From: Fremontodendron californicum
Taxonomy: Eukaryota > Streptophyta > Magnoliopsida > Malvales > Malvaceae
Length of the DNA stretch: 64,000 nucleotides
Assembly: GCA_030761205.1 (NCBI GenBank)
Contig: JAULJL010000002.1
Location: 25,585,010-25,649,009, forward strand
Direction of reading: 5' to 3'
Every line of letters starts with the position of its first letter. Position 1 is the stretch's first letter. Both the position numbers and the translations under genes were made by a program. The notes below the pieces were generated by a model. That model saw nothing but the letters and a program-made list of their open reading frames with translations, was not told the DNA's origin and did no database searches. Positions 49,313-60,800 of this stretch are shown piece by piece.

Positions 49313-50848
49313 TCTCCTTCATTACATCCTTTGGAATTATCATGCCTGTGGAATCTTTCATGGCATTAGCAACGAGCTTATCAGAGCATGGAGCCTACAG
49401 TGTTTTTGTAAACAGGACAACAACTTCTTTTTCAGTTAAGGGCGGTTGTACTTGGGCCGCTGTATCTCTCCATCTGCGAGAACATTCTTTGAAGCTTTCA
49501 ATGGTTGTCTTTCTCATATTTTGCAAAAAGAGACTTTTCGGCAACATGTCAATCACATACTTGTATCAGTTATAAAAATCCTTAGCCAAATAGTTCCAAG
49601 AATGAATCTAATCCTTACTCAGCCGATAATACCATTTGCTTGCAGATCCTCTGAGGCTATCAAGAAAACAATGGATCAGTAACTTATCATTATCCGCATA
49701 GCTCACCATCCTCTGGCAGAACATTTTGAGATGGGTCCTTGGATCAGTTGTCCCGTCATATATCTCGAAGCTGGGAACTTCGAATTCCGATGGAATGACT
49801 AAATCAGGGACCAAGCAATGTTCTTTTCGATCCACATTCCCAAATTCATCTATGCTTTCTACTGCTCGGGGCTTTTCATTTAATAGCTGATACTTCACTG
49901 TATTTTGTAGTTGTATGCCTTGAGAACTCTGCCCTTTAATTGCTATTACCTCACACGAGCAGGAGAGGCAATTCCTCGAATTGTTTCCCAAGACTTTTGA
50001 TTTTCCTTTTGCAGTAGAACTCTCAAGCTGTCCCTGTTCTTTGACCATTAGTTCTATTAACTTAATTGTTTGCTCTTGGATCTCCTTCATTACATCCTTT
50101 GGAATTATCATGCCTGCGGAATCTTTCATGGCATTAGCAACGAGCTTATCAGAGCATGGAGCCTACAGTGTTTTTGTAAACAGGACAACAACTTCTTTTT
50201 CAGTTAAGGGCAGTTGTACTTGGGCCGCTGTATCTCTCCATCTGCGATAACATTCTTTGAAGCTTTCAATGGTTGTCTTTCTCATATTTTGCAAAAAGAG
50301 ACTTTTCGGCAACATGTCAATCACATACTTGTATCAGTTATAAAAATCCTTAGACAAATAGTTCCAAGAATGAATCTAATCCTTACTCAGCCGACAATAC
50401 CATTTGCTTGCAGATCCTCTGAGGCTATCAAGAAAACAATGGATAAGTAACTTATCATTATCCGCATAGCTCACCATTCTCTGGCAGAACATTTTGAGAT
50501 GGGTCCTTGGATCAGTTGTCCCATCATATATCTCGAAGCTGGGAACTTCGAATTCCGATGGAATGACTAAATCAGGGACCAAGCAATGTTCTTTTCGATC
50601 CACGTTCCCAAATTCATCTATGCTTTCTACTGCTCGAGGCTTTTCATTTAATAGCTGATACTTCACTGTATTTTGTAGTTGTATGCCTTGAGAATTCTGC
50701 CCTTTAATTGCTATTACCTCACACGAGCAGGAGAGGCAATTCCTCGAATTGTTTCCCAAGACTTTTGATTTTCCTTTTGCAGTAGAACTCTCAAGTTGTC
50801 CCTGTTCTTTGACCATTAGTTCTATTAACTTAATTGTTTGCTCTTGGA
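49313..50848 (-). repeat. 768-bp tandem duplication in D gag
   Basis: 49313-50080 and 50081-50848 are nearly identical: both start 'tctccttcattacatcc' or 'tctccttcc' after the same flank, and differ by about a dozen bases. 768 is divisible by three, so the duplication itself keeps the frame. Both copies carry the same nonsense codons. Confidence 0.9.
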
Positions 50849-50869
50849 TCTCCTTCCAAACTCTAATCA

Positions 50870-51235
50870 CTTCTTCCTCCATCTCTTGCTGAACCTGTTC
50901 TATTCTCTCTATTCTAGCCAAATTCCTAGCCTCCATGGCTCTTTCTTCCTCAGCAGAGTCCTCCTCATGCCCTTTTTCTTTAACAATGAAGGGTATTAGC
51001 TCCATCAACTTAATCGTTTGCTCTTGGATCCCTTTCTGAACTCTAATCGCTTCTTCCTCTATCTCTTGATGAACTTGTTCTATTCTCTCCATTCTAGCCA
51101 AGTTCTTAACCTTCATGACTCTTTCTTCCTCAGCAGAGTCCTCAACATACCCCTTGCCTTTGATAGTGAGGGACATCAATTTTATCATTTTAGCCATTTG
51201 TTCTTGGTAGTCTTTTTTATTTCTATTCAGCCTTT
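50870..51235 (-). repeat. 180-bp duplication in the D gag coiled coil
   Basis: 'ctagccaa' followed by 'ctctttcttcctcagcagag' occurs from 50914 and again from 51094, exactly 180 bp apart. The protein repeats a 60-residue unit containing ARxERIEQV and EIQEQTIKL-like motifs. Confidence 0.8.
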
Positions 51236-51308
51236 CTTGTGTTTCCTGCAGAGCCTGTCTCATTCTTTCCATTTCGTCTAAATTTCTGCCTTCCATGAAT
51301 CCTGGCAA

Positions 51309-52017
51309 TGTTGAACAGATTCTCAGTGACTCTTATACCTTTGATTTGAAAAAAGATTTCTTTGAAAGCTCTTAAGCTAAGCCAATTTCTATTTTATTTT
51401 ATTAACGTATTTCATGATGAATGAGCCATGGATGTTATGAATGTAACATGATGCCAACATGATGTATGTAAAGAATAAGCAAATTAATGCATGGATATAT
51501 ACAGAATAATCATATTAAATATGAATGCATGAATGCAACCTGATGCCAACATGATGCATGTAAAGAATGAATAAATTGATACACAGGTATATACAAAAAA
51601 TAATCATGTGTATCACAAATGTATTCTACAATAAATGACCACATATGTCAGGCCTGTAACATAATGTCAAAATGATACATGTCTATCAACAAACAAATAA
51701 ATAAATGAGATGAATAAAAGATTATAACTATGAATAAATGTATGAATGAACAAACAAAATATATAGGGAAAAGTAAATGAATGATAAAAATGAAAGCATT
51801 TAAAAGTATTGGCTGCGGGATAATTCCAACCAAACGGTCTTTCATTGATTTTCTGGAACTAAACACATCAAAGATAGAATAAAAGATCATTGCCTAAGAC
51901 AAGTCTATAATTTGCCTTTCAAAGTGTTGTTACAAAATATTAGTCCTAGTAACTCCCTCGGATCTTGGACTTTCCTTCACTGTCTCCTTTTGATTGTCTT
52001 GCTCTTCAATCTGACCC
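51309..52017 (-). other. ORF1-gag spacer of D
   Basis: It contains 'catgatgccaacatgatg' and related repeats (51420-51680), the reverse counterpart of the 92-bp array of A, and a block shared with C (51792-51870). There is no gene. Confidence 0.65.
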
Positions 52018-53724
52018 TTACTTGTTCATGGCCCCTTGACGCGTCAGTAGAAACATCATTGTGAAAGCTTTCCTTAGCTGGCATCTCAATCTGATTGGCT
52101 CGGGCTTCTTCATGCTTCGCTTTCTCTTTCCAGTAGTTATTCTCCTTCTTGAGGTTTTTGACCTCTTGCTCCCATCCCCGGAAGTCTTGAGTGTCCCTTC
52201 AAATCTGAGCTCAAAGTGGTACCTTTTGTTTTCCAAGTACAAATCCCTGAGATCTCCCTTGATAGTGTCCCTTTCTCTCTTGATCTTTTCCTTTTCTCTT
52301 TCCCGAGCTGATTCCCTATTTTTCATGCCCTCAAGCTCTTCTTGCAATCGGGCAATTTCTTTGCTCATCTGGGTCTTTTCTTTTTCGAATTCTGCCCTTG
52401 CATTTTCTAACTCTGATGGCACTTCCTTTGGTGGCGGATTCATGAACTGGACCTCTTCCCCATCTGATGCCAGCAACCTATCATTAACCCTTAATTCCCT
52501 GCATACCAGGTAATCAGGTGTGACAATGTCGGCATATCGGGCCACTTTTATCCGGTGAGTTTTCTTCCATGCTTCAATCACTGCCCGCACCTTTCCAGAA
52601 TACCCATCCTCTCCATAAGTGAACTCTGACAAACCTAGCTTATGAGTTGTGGGTGTGAATTGTCGAGACTCAACCTGTCTTTGCACCAACAGAGGTGCAT
52701 AACTCACAGAGCCCCAAATTCTGAGAAGTGGAACCCCCAGGTTGTCCCCACCTTTATACATAATCGGCATAGGAACCATCCATGAAGCTCTCCAAGTTAC
52801 CATCTCCCTTTTTAGATTTTGGAACATGCTGACCCATTTCTCTTCATCTCTGTCTTCAGGCCAATCCTTTTTAAGAAATTCACTAATTAGAACTAAAGAC
52901 TTCATGTACGGTTTGAAAGAAACCTCTTCTATCTTCCAAAAGTGACTTTGAATCCAAATATAAAGGATTTGTACACACCCCTTTATTCTCCCTTGTCCTT
53001 TCCTTTTGCAAAAATTCAAAGATCGGATAGTTTTAGCTATGATGGCCGGAGATGGGTTGATTTTCTGTTCCAACTTTTCAAAGAAATCAAACACAGCTAT
53101 ATCCACATGACCCAATATCTTTGGAAATACGATTAATACGTAGATGGCTAAAGCAAAGATGTCCCTGGCTTTTTCTTTATCAAAATGACCCAATATCAAT
53201 TGTCGGAGAATTTCCCACGGAATGCACCCATTTTTCTACTTTGTATCCACATGACTCTCAACCCATGTTGTATCCATTCCTGTTATCCTAGCCACTTTCC
53301 TCTTAAAACCTGAAGGTTTCACCTCCTTCAAATATACCCGATCAAGATTAGGACACTCAAGTAATAGTGCTGAATATTCTTCAATAAGTGGGGTCATATC
53401 CTCATTGTTAAAAGTGAAACATCTACAAGCAGGATTCCAAAACTGTACCATAGCCTAAATCAACCCATTATTGACCCTAATCGGAATTAAAAATGCTATA
53501 TCTCCATATTTCTGAGTGAAGGCTTCTTTTTCTGATACATTCCACTGATTCCAAATGTCAGTTAACCCTCAGAGATTATTCTGTCTCACATCCACTTTTA
53601 CCCTTTCCGGCAATACTGACACATAATCCTTTTTTAGACAATCACCATCTTCCCTCTGATCTTTTTTCGACCCTGCCCTAACTACTACTTGATCTTCTAA
53701 CACTGAAATAGCCTGACACTCCAT
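52018..53724 (-). pseudogene. ORF1 of element D (DUF7745-like domain plus coiled coil)
   Basis: Reading from the ATG at 53724, the N-terminal block (CLKKDYVSVLPERVKVD) has two stops, near 53570 and 53455. It is followed by 53451-53236 (MVQFWNPACRCFTFNNEDM) and, after another stop, by a 393-residue open frame (53199-52018). That frame includes the IFALAIYVLIVFPKILGH helix-like stretch, LLRIWGSVSYAPLLVQRQ and a C-terminal coiled coil (KEIARLQEELEGMKNRES). It is the longest intact piece of this ORF in the window. The extreme C-terminus is frame-shifted relative to C. No enzyme motif is seen; the function is unknown. Confidence 0.72.
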
Positions 53725-54677
53725 GAAAGTCCTTTGGGTTGATGACTATCCAAAGGCCAATAAACTTCAAGTGTATGATGGTGTCTATGATGCATGTCAA
53801 AGAAATGAAAACAAAAAGAAATAAATTAGTAAAGAAATGAATTCACAAGTATAACATAAATAATAACATGCTTTTTTTTATAAAAAAATGTCCCAAAAAT
53901 TTTAACAGAGTTTCGACATTATGAAGCCTTTGGGACAAAATAAAAAATTTATTACGAGCAATATGATGTTTGTTCATCATCACCCAATTTGTAAAATCTA
54001 ACATATAGAAAGATGGTAAAAGATTGGAAATGTTCCTCCATGTGTTCTTAAACTTCGGGTATCTAACAGAAATCTGGTATGGCTTAGCCTAGGTTTACTA
54101 TATGAAGGTGAATCTGTTATAAGGCCTCGAATTGTTCCTCATTGTCGCCTGTGAAGGCTAGTAAGGCACCCCAATAAAAGCGGGTTCAATTCGTTAGAGT
54201 ATATTTTTCTATGCCCATACGGAGGATCATCACGAAGGCATTAGGTACTTTATACTCCGAAAGTGTTTCACTAGCCCATACGGAGGATTATCACGAAGGC
54301 GTAGTTAATTTACTCCCACTTAAAAGGACGAAACCCGGGTAAAGGGTTCATGTTATGCAAATGCAAGTGCAGTGTGTGCGGAGGAACAAAACAAACCTGT
54401 CACCACCTATTCTACACCCCATATTCTATATACCCTCCTAAAATAAAACAATGTGAAGCATCAGTCAAGCAAACATATAAATATACGCAACAAAATAACC
54501 AGAGAACAAATAATAATATGCATGCATATGACAATGACCATATCCAAAAACATTTAATTATTTTCAAAATTCTCTTTATTTTTTAAAAAATGTAGGAATT
54601 AAAATTAAATACCAATTAAACCAACAAAACCGAGACTTTGATAACACACGACTAATTCTAGGTCGGACTCTCTAATG
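53725..54677 (-). other. 5' leader of element D
   Basis: It is collinear in reverse with the leader of C (28328-29276), including the paired 'catacggaggat' segments (54215-54300). There is no gene. Confidence 0.65.
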
Positions 54678-54695
54678 TCCCCAGTGGAGTTGCCA
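54678..54695 (-). promoter_or_regulatory. Primer-binding site of D, tRNA-Arg type
   Basis: The minus strand reads TGGCAACTCCACTGGGGA, one base different from B. The LTR end next to it reads GCGATA rather than GCGACA, a decayed terminus. Confidence 0.75.
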
Positions 54696-54698
54696 AGC

Positions 54699-57558
54699 TA
54701 TCGCAACCTAAAAAATAACAACACAGTCTCATCGCAAGACTTTATTATCCGTTAAGCGTGACATTAAACAACCGAGGAAAAGTCAACTTAATTCCTCTTT
54801 AAAAATGAAGGTTTTGAAAATGACCTTGAAAAAAGGCATGGAGTCTCCACCAATCTTTTTTAGCTAGGTGTGATCGGTCACCTATTAAAATAGATTTTGT
54901 AAAACATGATAAAATTAATTAAAATATTTTTAAAACCAATTTCAAGTCCGCGTTATAAACAAGAGAAAATCGAAGAATCGGGTTTGGGACTCGGTTACGT
55001 GCGGGGAAGGATTAGCACCCCCACAACGCCCATATAAAACGGTACCTTATTAATCATGTGTTATCTCAAGTCTCGGAAAAAAGTTGGTTTTTAATTTAGT
55101 ATTTCAAGTTAATTCCCAATTTAAAGAAAAATAATTCCATTTTTAATTGAAAATGAGGCGGAATTTATTAATTCAAAATTTTCCTATATTCTCCGACAAA
55201 ATCGACAAAATATAGAAATTTTTATTTATTTGGAAAATTTTCCGAATCATTCTCTTTTTTTGAAAGACATATATTCCTTTATTAATAATAATTGATGACA
55301 TTCTCTCCAGCAAACCCGGTAGAGAACTCATAAATTATCTTAACTTGGGAATATCTTATTTTTTTATTGAAAACCATTATCTGTTTCTTAAAAAAAAACA
55401 TTTAAAAAAATAAATATGAACATGTGTGACATAAATAAAATGACATAGCAAACTCTAGATAATATAATGCAACTTAAATGAGATGATATAATTTAAAAAG
55501 CATAGCATATTCTAAATGAAGTGAAATGTCCTAAGTATCATGATTGATTCTAAGTGAAATGAAATATCCTAAGTGACATAACATATTCTATATGAAATAA
55601 TATGTCCTAAGTAACATGAAATATATTCTAAATGACATGAAGTAAATCTGAAATATAAAATAATGTTATCATAAAATATGCATGAAAATGAAAATAATAA
55701 TGCATGAACATAGTATATGCTAAATGATGTGACAAAAATAAACGACTAAATAAAAATCATAGGATAACATGAAATATTCAAAACCATATGACAAACAATA
55801 ATACCATATAATATAAATCACAATAATAACAATACCATAGAAATCATCATAGCAAAAAAAAAAAAAATTATGCAATATGCATGAATATGGAAAATGCAAT
55901 GCATGAAAGTGTATTTTTTTCCTTTAATTAAGGAAGTCCGTATATCTAAAAGGATATCCGGCTACCTTAGGAAAATATGTCAAATTAGGTTTTTAAAAAC
56001 AAAACTTTGTGATTGTTTGAAAACAAATTTGAAGAAAAACTTGAATGAAGATTAAAACCCCTACCAAACCCTTTTAATATGGCTCTAATTTGCTAAGTTT
56101 AAAATCCCGGACTTGACCACCCTTAACCCGAGGTTTATAAAACAATTTTTAAAGTTTAAAAAAGCTTAAAAACTATACTAAGACAGTAGCTAAAGCTTTT
56201 AACCAACCCCCTCTAAATTTCTTAGCCAAATTCAACAATTGTTTTTCTTTTGAATTCAAATCTGCCTCTACTATCCGATTTTTACACACGATATTTTAAC
56301 CTATTTTTAAAAATTTGAAAAAATCTATACAAAATACTGGAGACTCAGAACATGTAAAAATACATGAGAAAAAATTGGATTAATTTTCTGATTAAAGATG
56401 ACTACCTATAAAAATCGTGAAAGTACGAGTGCTGGACGAAAAAAACTGTTTTGCCAAAACACATTTTTTTGCCTTTGATAAAATCATTTAAAAATCAAAA
56501 TAAAAATGTTGAAGACTCTCCTAAAGACCTACAAACAGTAGCTAAAACATTTAAAAACCTTGGACAAGAATTGGCTAAGTAAAAAAAAATCACAAAGGTA
56601 GAATAATCAATTTGATAACCCTTTAATTTTCCACAAGTATGCTCAAGTGAGCATGACTTTGAGCCATTGATTGGCCTAAGTCATGAATCATGTGGCATGA
56701 CATGGAATGCATGAAAATACAGCAAAGTGAATGCATGAAATGCATGGTTTAAAGTCTAGTGATATGGAAAATGCATGACATAAATAACCTAAATGCCTAG
56801 CATGAGTTTGCATGACAATAAATGCTATCCTAACTTAATATGCATGACCTAGTGTCAAATTACATGGCAAATGACATGGAATAATGAAAATGGCCTAGTG
56901 CCTAAATGACATGGGAAATTATAGGGCATATGAAAATGGCCTAATGTCTAAATGTCATGGAAAAACAACATGGCATATGAAAATAGCCTAATGCTTAAAT
57001 GACATGGAATAATAAAAATGGCCTAAAGCTAAATGGCATATAAAACGACATGGCATATGAAAATGGCCTAAACTTAAATGACATGTAAAATAACCTAGAT
57101 GTCTAAATGAAATAGCAAATATCATGGCCTAGAAAAATGACCTAAAGCTTAGAGAAAATACACATGGCCGAATGGCCTAGGAACCAAAGTGTTGTGAGAA
57201 ATGTCATGTAAAATGACCTAACTAAATCTATGGAAGATGGTATGAAAAATAGAAATGGCCTAAACTATATGACAATAGCCCCAAGATGCAAAAATATGAC
57301 ATAAGTCAAAAGAACAAGGTGGTTAGCAAGAATATAAATATACATAAAGATAAACAATAATAGAAATAAGCAAGTTAAAGTAAGCAAATGAATAACAAAG
57401 GGATGAGCTCCATGGTTGGTACATTGGACAAAGCCCCCTAACCATTATCTCTTGATTTTCATCAAGGTCATGAAGCCTTTTCAATTTCAAAATCATAAAA
57501 AATAACTAAGGTAAAAAAAAATGGAGATGAGCTCCATGGTTGGTATATTGGACAAAGC
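54699..57558 (-). repeat. 5' LTR of element D, 3' part (2860 bp visible)
   Basis: It matches the LTRs of A and C in reverse: GC-rich box (54943-55060), the 'agaatatatcat'-type region, the single copy of the A-tripled block (about 56270-56460) and the 'aaatggcctaa' region (56880-57260), which is expanded here. It stops at 57558, where element E begins mid-LTR; the rest should follow the 3' end of E beyond the window. Confidence 0.85.
56880..57260 (-). repeat. Expanded 'aaaatggcctaa' cluster in the D LTR
   Basis: An irregular unit of roughly 60 bp containing 'catatgaaaatggcctaa' and 'aaatgacatgg' is repeated about six times. A and C have 'catgccatttaggtctaggtc' at the matching place, with fewer copies. 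Confidence 0.65.
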
Positions 57559-59064
57559 TGATAACTCGTATAATTATATAGTTTTTAGTTATGTTTTATT
57601 ATTGTTTTGTGTCAAATACGAGTTATTATTGCTTAGTCTACTTGTGTTTATGATCTTTTATATTTTTATGTAATTTGGTGTTTTTCACGAGTTTCTTTGA
57701 GTGATTTCAGATTACTAGGTTAAATCAAGAATTAAGGGCAAATCCAGTTCAGTTCCAGTTCTGCCACCTTTTGCCATATCAGCTATATCTGGAGTTTCAC
57801 TGAAGCATTAAGGCTGAAATTTTTACAGTGCAAAGTTAAGAGGCATATCTATCTTTTTCATGTTTTACACTTCTTGAAACAGAGTCGTTTTCCCTAGCGA
57901 AATCGACCATCAAGTTGGTTGATGTGCAATGACGTCTGTGCTGACCTGTTTTGGTATTTTGACCATATCTTCCGATCCACATGAGAAAATGATTTGATTC
58001 CAACGGCTATGGATCCGTAACTGATAGGGGTATATTTTTCGAGAAGACCATTTGATCAGATAGAGCCTCCAACATTGACAAAATCGACCATCAAGCTGGC
58101 TGATCAGAATTGTCATACAATATGACGAAAATTGTTAGAAAAATGCACCCACCTATTATACCTACCTTTGAAATTTATAAAGCTTGTCTCTTGTCATTTA
58201 GCTCTCCAAAATGTGTATAAATAGAGGGCCTTGGATGAGCATTAAAGATACATTGGTAGGATATTAGCCATTGTAATAAAATTCTCTAAGTTTTCTTCTT
58301 CTTTCTTTTCTCTAGTTTTCTTTTTTTTTTTTATTTACTTATGCTTCTTACATTTCTTTTCATTTCATTCATATCTAGTATGTGTTGCTAATCATATTGT
58401 TGAGGTGATGAGGTGAAGCTTTTGGTAAATGCTAAGGTTAGTCTCTTAAACATGAGCTAAAATGAATCATCATTTATAAACACTAGTATAGATAATATTT
58501 TCTTTTGGTTTAAAATCATACTTGCAAAGTAGAGATCTTGATTCATTATTGACAATGAAAATGGCACAGTAAATGCTTGGTTTCATAACCTTGATTTGTT
58601 GTAGACATATACCTTGGCATAAGGAATGCTTGGACTCTTTTTATGAGTTTTGAGGACACCAAATGAACATAATATCATATGCTATGGACGTTGGACAATT
58701 TGGACTGAATTGCTAAACCTTCCGATTGGAACCTCCTTTATGTGTGGATTTCAATTGTGTAATAAAACAAGATTAATCTTAGCATAACACCAAGAGTGGA
58801 TTCTCTAACCTCAACATCTTTTCTTATTGTTTTTTTATATCTTGTTTAATTTCTTTTATATTTTGTTTATTTTGTTCTCTAATATCTTGTTTATCTTATT
58901 TTGTTGTTGATTCTCTAATATCTTGTTTACTTTATTTTTCTTATATATTTATAAACTTATACTTACTAATACGCTTCCCTGTGGTTCGACCTCGGACACC
59001 CGAGAATTTATTACTTGAACATAACCTGCACTTGGGTTTACAACTCTTAATTGAGTCTCCATCA
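57559..59064 (+). repeat. 5' LTR of element E (~1506 bp)
   Basis: It starts TGATAACTCG and ends CCATCA six bases before the PBS. It contains a clear TATA box (58216-58225) and a T-rich tract (58319-58332). An ORF at 57910-58116 (minus) recurs in the 3' LTR only because the repeat is identical there. Confidence 0.85.
58216..58225 (+). promoter_or_regulatory. TATA box of the E LTR
   Basis: 'tataaataga' is followed about 30 bp on by a likely start region. It is identical in the 3' LTR (63382-63391). It could drive the element transcript that includes the LOG gene. Confidence 0.65.
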
Positions 59065-59070
59065 AGTTTT

Positions 59071-59088
59071 TGGCGCCGTTGCCGGGGA
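59071..59088 (+). promoter_or_regulatory. Primer-binding site of E, tRNA-Asp type
   Basis: TGGCGCCGTTGCCGGGGA is complementary to the 3' end of plant tRNA-Asp(GTC). This primer is typical of Athila-type elements. Confidence 0.85.
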
Positions 59089-59124
59089 GGCAATACTAAG
59101 TATATAAGTTTATAAGTATATTTA

Positions 59125-59290
59125 TTTTTATTGGCTGGTTATACCGCCTAATTTGTATATTAACTTTGATTTATTTTGGCTGGTTATACCGCCTAATTTT
59201 CTATATTTATATTGTATATTAACTTTGTTTTATTTTTATTGGCTGGTTATACCGCCTAATCTGTATATTAACTTTGTTTTATGCTTGTTT
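59125..59290 (+). repeat. Short tandem repeat after the PBS of E (3 copies)
   Basis: 'ggctggttataccgcctaat' starts at 59133, 59178 and 59241, each followed by 'tatattaactttg'. The unit is 45-63 bp. It is non-coding. Confidence 0.85.
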
Positions 59291-59375
59291 GGCGACGTGA
59301 TTTTAGATCTCGTCGTTTAGTTAGATTTTATTGTGAAACTTTTTCAGGTAATCTTTCTAATACAACTCCTACCAT

Positions 59376-59657
59376 GTGCACGATGGACGTGTAACGGTAA
59401 ATGTCGTTCTATTGGGATTCCGTCCTCTAATCGAGATGATAAAAATTGAATTCATTAAGGATGGACTGAGTAAGGAGAATTTGGGTAATATCCAACTTTC
59501 TCTTGAGACGCATCCTAGTGGAGACGTACAAAGAGAAATTCTTGATTTATGGCCGCAATTCCAAAGGGAATGGCAACATCTTGGGAATCTGATGTTAAAA
59601 GACCCTGTTTGCCAGCTTGTAAGAAAACTGGATGGGAAGCATATCCTCGACTCATAG
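59376..59657 (+). CDS. Small ORF of unknown nature upstream of LOG in E (93 aa)
   Basis: I do not recognise this protein. It contains GLSKENLGNIQLSL and a mixed charged C-terminal half (FQREWQHLGN). The piece around FRPL…GLSKENL resembles the translation of two non-coding direct repeats downstream of LOG (FKPF…GLSKGDL at 60801-60885 and 60909-60994). It may therefore be a fragment of an older captured or element gene that was duplicated. The start codon is uncertain; the frame could also be chance. A competing antisense ORF (59369-59710) has no better support. Confidence 0.3.
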   Translation: MHDGRVTVNVVLLGFRPLIEMIKIEFIKDGLSKENLGNIQLSLETHPSGDVQREILDLWPQFQREWQHLGNLMLKDPVCQLVRKLDGKHILDS

Positions 59658-60019
59658 AAGGCGTTTAAGCCGTTTCTGGACGTAAAACCAGAGGAAGATG
59701 TGAGCCACAATCACAACTACAATAAATGACTTCTCAGCTTTTGGTTTGATTTGCAATAACTTAATTTCGGTTTAATTTACGTGTTGTTCGATTTGTGTAA
59801 TTATTTTCGTTTTTTTTTGCATTGGTCTTTTACGGTTGATTTTTCTTCTCTTTTTGATTTTCTTCCTGAAATCACGCAAAAATCTTTTGTTAGGTTAACA
59901 TTTTCTTCTGACAGGTCAAATACACTTTCGGCGACATTATTACTCTTGTCTGATTCACTACTCAGTCCTCTATATATTACACCATGTACTCATTCTCTTT
60001 CAGGCACTCGAAAAAAAAA

Positions 60020-60667
60020 ATGGAAAGTACTTTGTCCCAGCGCATTGAAAAAATTTGTGTCTTTGGAGGTGCTTATCCAGGGAAAAATAAAATATTCGCT
60101 GATGAAGCCATAAGAGTTGGAGTAATACTTGCCCAACAAAAGATCCAGTTGATTTATGGAGGCGGTAGTACGGGTTTAATGGGAGCAGTCGCTACAGCAG
60201 CACACGCCGGAGGAAGTCCAGTTCTAGGAATCGTGCCAAAACTATTCACAGATTTTTGTGGACCTACCTTGGGTAAGGAAATACAAGTCTGGAGTATCCC
60301 TGAACGGATGACAATCATGTACCATTCTGCCGATGCATTCATTGCTTTACCAGGAGGTCTGGGTACATTGGAAGAAATAGCTTGCGTGGCTTCTTGGTCA
60401 TCTTTGGTCACAAATAAGAAACCCATTGGTTTGCTTAATATTAATGGTTATTTTAGTAATTTGCTTTCATATTTAGATAATGCTGTGGATAATGGATTCA
60501 TGTTTTCAGAGGCAAGGAGAACCATAATTTCTGCTACAACCATTGAAGATTTACTCAAAAAGCTCCAAGCTTATGAGTATTTATCTACTACGGTTGTTTC
60601 GCAAACGCTCGGAAAAAGAAAAAGAGATATGGACGAGCAAGGAGTGGATTGCAGTCTGTCTTTGTGA
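60020..60667 (+). CDS. LOG-like: LOG-type cytokinin riboside 5'-monophosphate phosphoribohydrolase (215 aa), intronless, inside element E
   Basis: LOG enzymes act in the cytosol and nucleus, releasing active cytokinin bases from their riboside monophosphates in one step. The protein has the family fold signatures: the N-terminal ICVFGG strand-loop (12-17), YGGGSTGLMG (46-55), a conserved arginine R96, and the nucleotide-binding PGGxGTxxE motif as PGGLGTLEE (111-119). KKPIGLLNINGYF (133-145) is also typical. Length (215 aa) is normal for the family. The C-terminus has a basic KRKR (199-202) and ends CSLSL, like one diverged plant LOG clade as I recall it. Start chosen at 60020 because homology begins there; an upstream in-frame ATG (59984) adds 12 residues. 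Host LOG genes have several introns; this copy has none, pointing to capture through RNA. The frame is intact. Confidence 0.9.
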   Translation: MESTLSQRIEKICVFGGAYPGKNKIFADEAIRVGVILAQQKIQLIYGGGSTGLMGAVATAAHAGGSPVLGIVPKLFTDFCGPTLGKEIQVWSIPERMTIMYHSADAFIALPGGLGTLEEIACVASWSSLVTNKKPIGLLNINGYFSNLLSYLDNAVDNGFMFSEARRTIISATTIEDLLKKLQAYEYLSTTVVSQTLGKRKRDMDEQGVDCSLSL

Positions 60668-60800
60668 CATTATCTAACATTTTGTTTGTTGTGTCTCAGT
60701 TATAATAAGTGGTTAGCAACCTCTGCAGGTAATATCTCCTAAATTCTACCTTTAGTAGGGGGTAAGGGACGTATTTTGCTAATTTAAAAAAAAAAAAATT

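Larger units (their letters stand above)
48826..51308 (-). pseudogene. gag: Gag of element D, with duplications and stops
   Basis: The start at 51308 (MPGFMEGRNLDEMERMRQ) leads into a long charged coiled coil containing a 180-bp (60-residue) tandem duplication. The gag core follows (HCFLDSLRGSASKWYCRLSKD), then an in-frame TAG at 50376-50378 where A has CAG. A second stop (TGA) lies about 40 bases on. A 768-bp tandem duplication (49313-50848) repeats the core, so the same stops appear again near 49608. The first knuckle (about 48865-48915) also contains a stop. The N-terminal coiled coil is over twice as long as in A. Confidence 0.85.
46442..57558 (-). mobile_element. Element D: pol-less Ogre-like element, interrupted by C and E
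   Basis: On the minus strand the order is 5' LTR (partial, from 57558), PBS, leader, ORF1, gag and the same non-coding 3' region as element A. The left edge is C's 3' LTR: the first bases of D (aaggtaaaatgcagatgct) are the reverse complement of element A around 5615-5635, so C inserted into D's 3' region. The remainder of D's 3' region and its 3' LTR are not found left of C; a deletion there is likely. The right edge is the insertion point of E. Gag carries stops and two internal duplications, so D is inactive. Confidence 0.85.

Noticed and set aside
57910..58116. ORF repeated exactly at 63076-63282
   Set aside because: Both lie in the two LTRs of element E and are identical only because the LTRs are.
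59369..59710. 113-aa antisense ORF opposite the small ORF in E
   Set aside because: It overlaps the sense ORF, has no recognisable motif, and the sense frame has the better link to the downstream repeats.
59969..59980. TATA-like sequence (ctatatatta) about 40 bp before the LOG start as a private promoter
   Set aside because: It would leave an unusually short leader, and LTR-driven transcription is simpler. It remains possible but is not supported enough to list.
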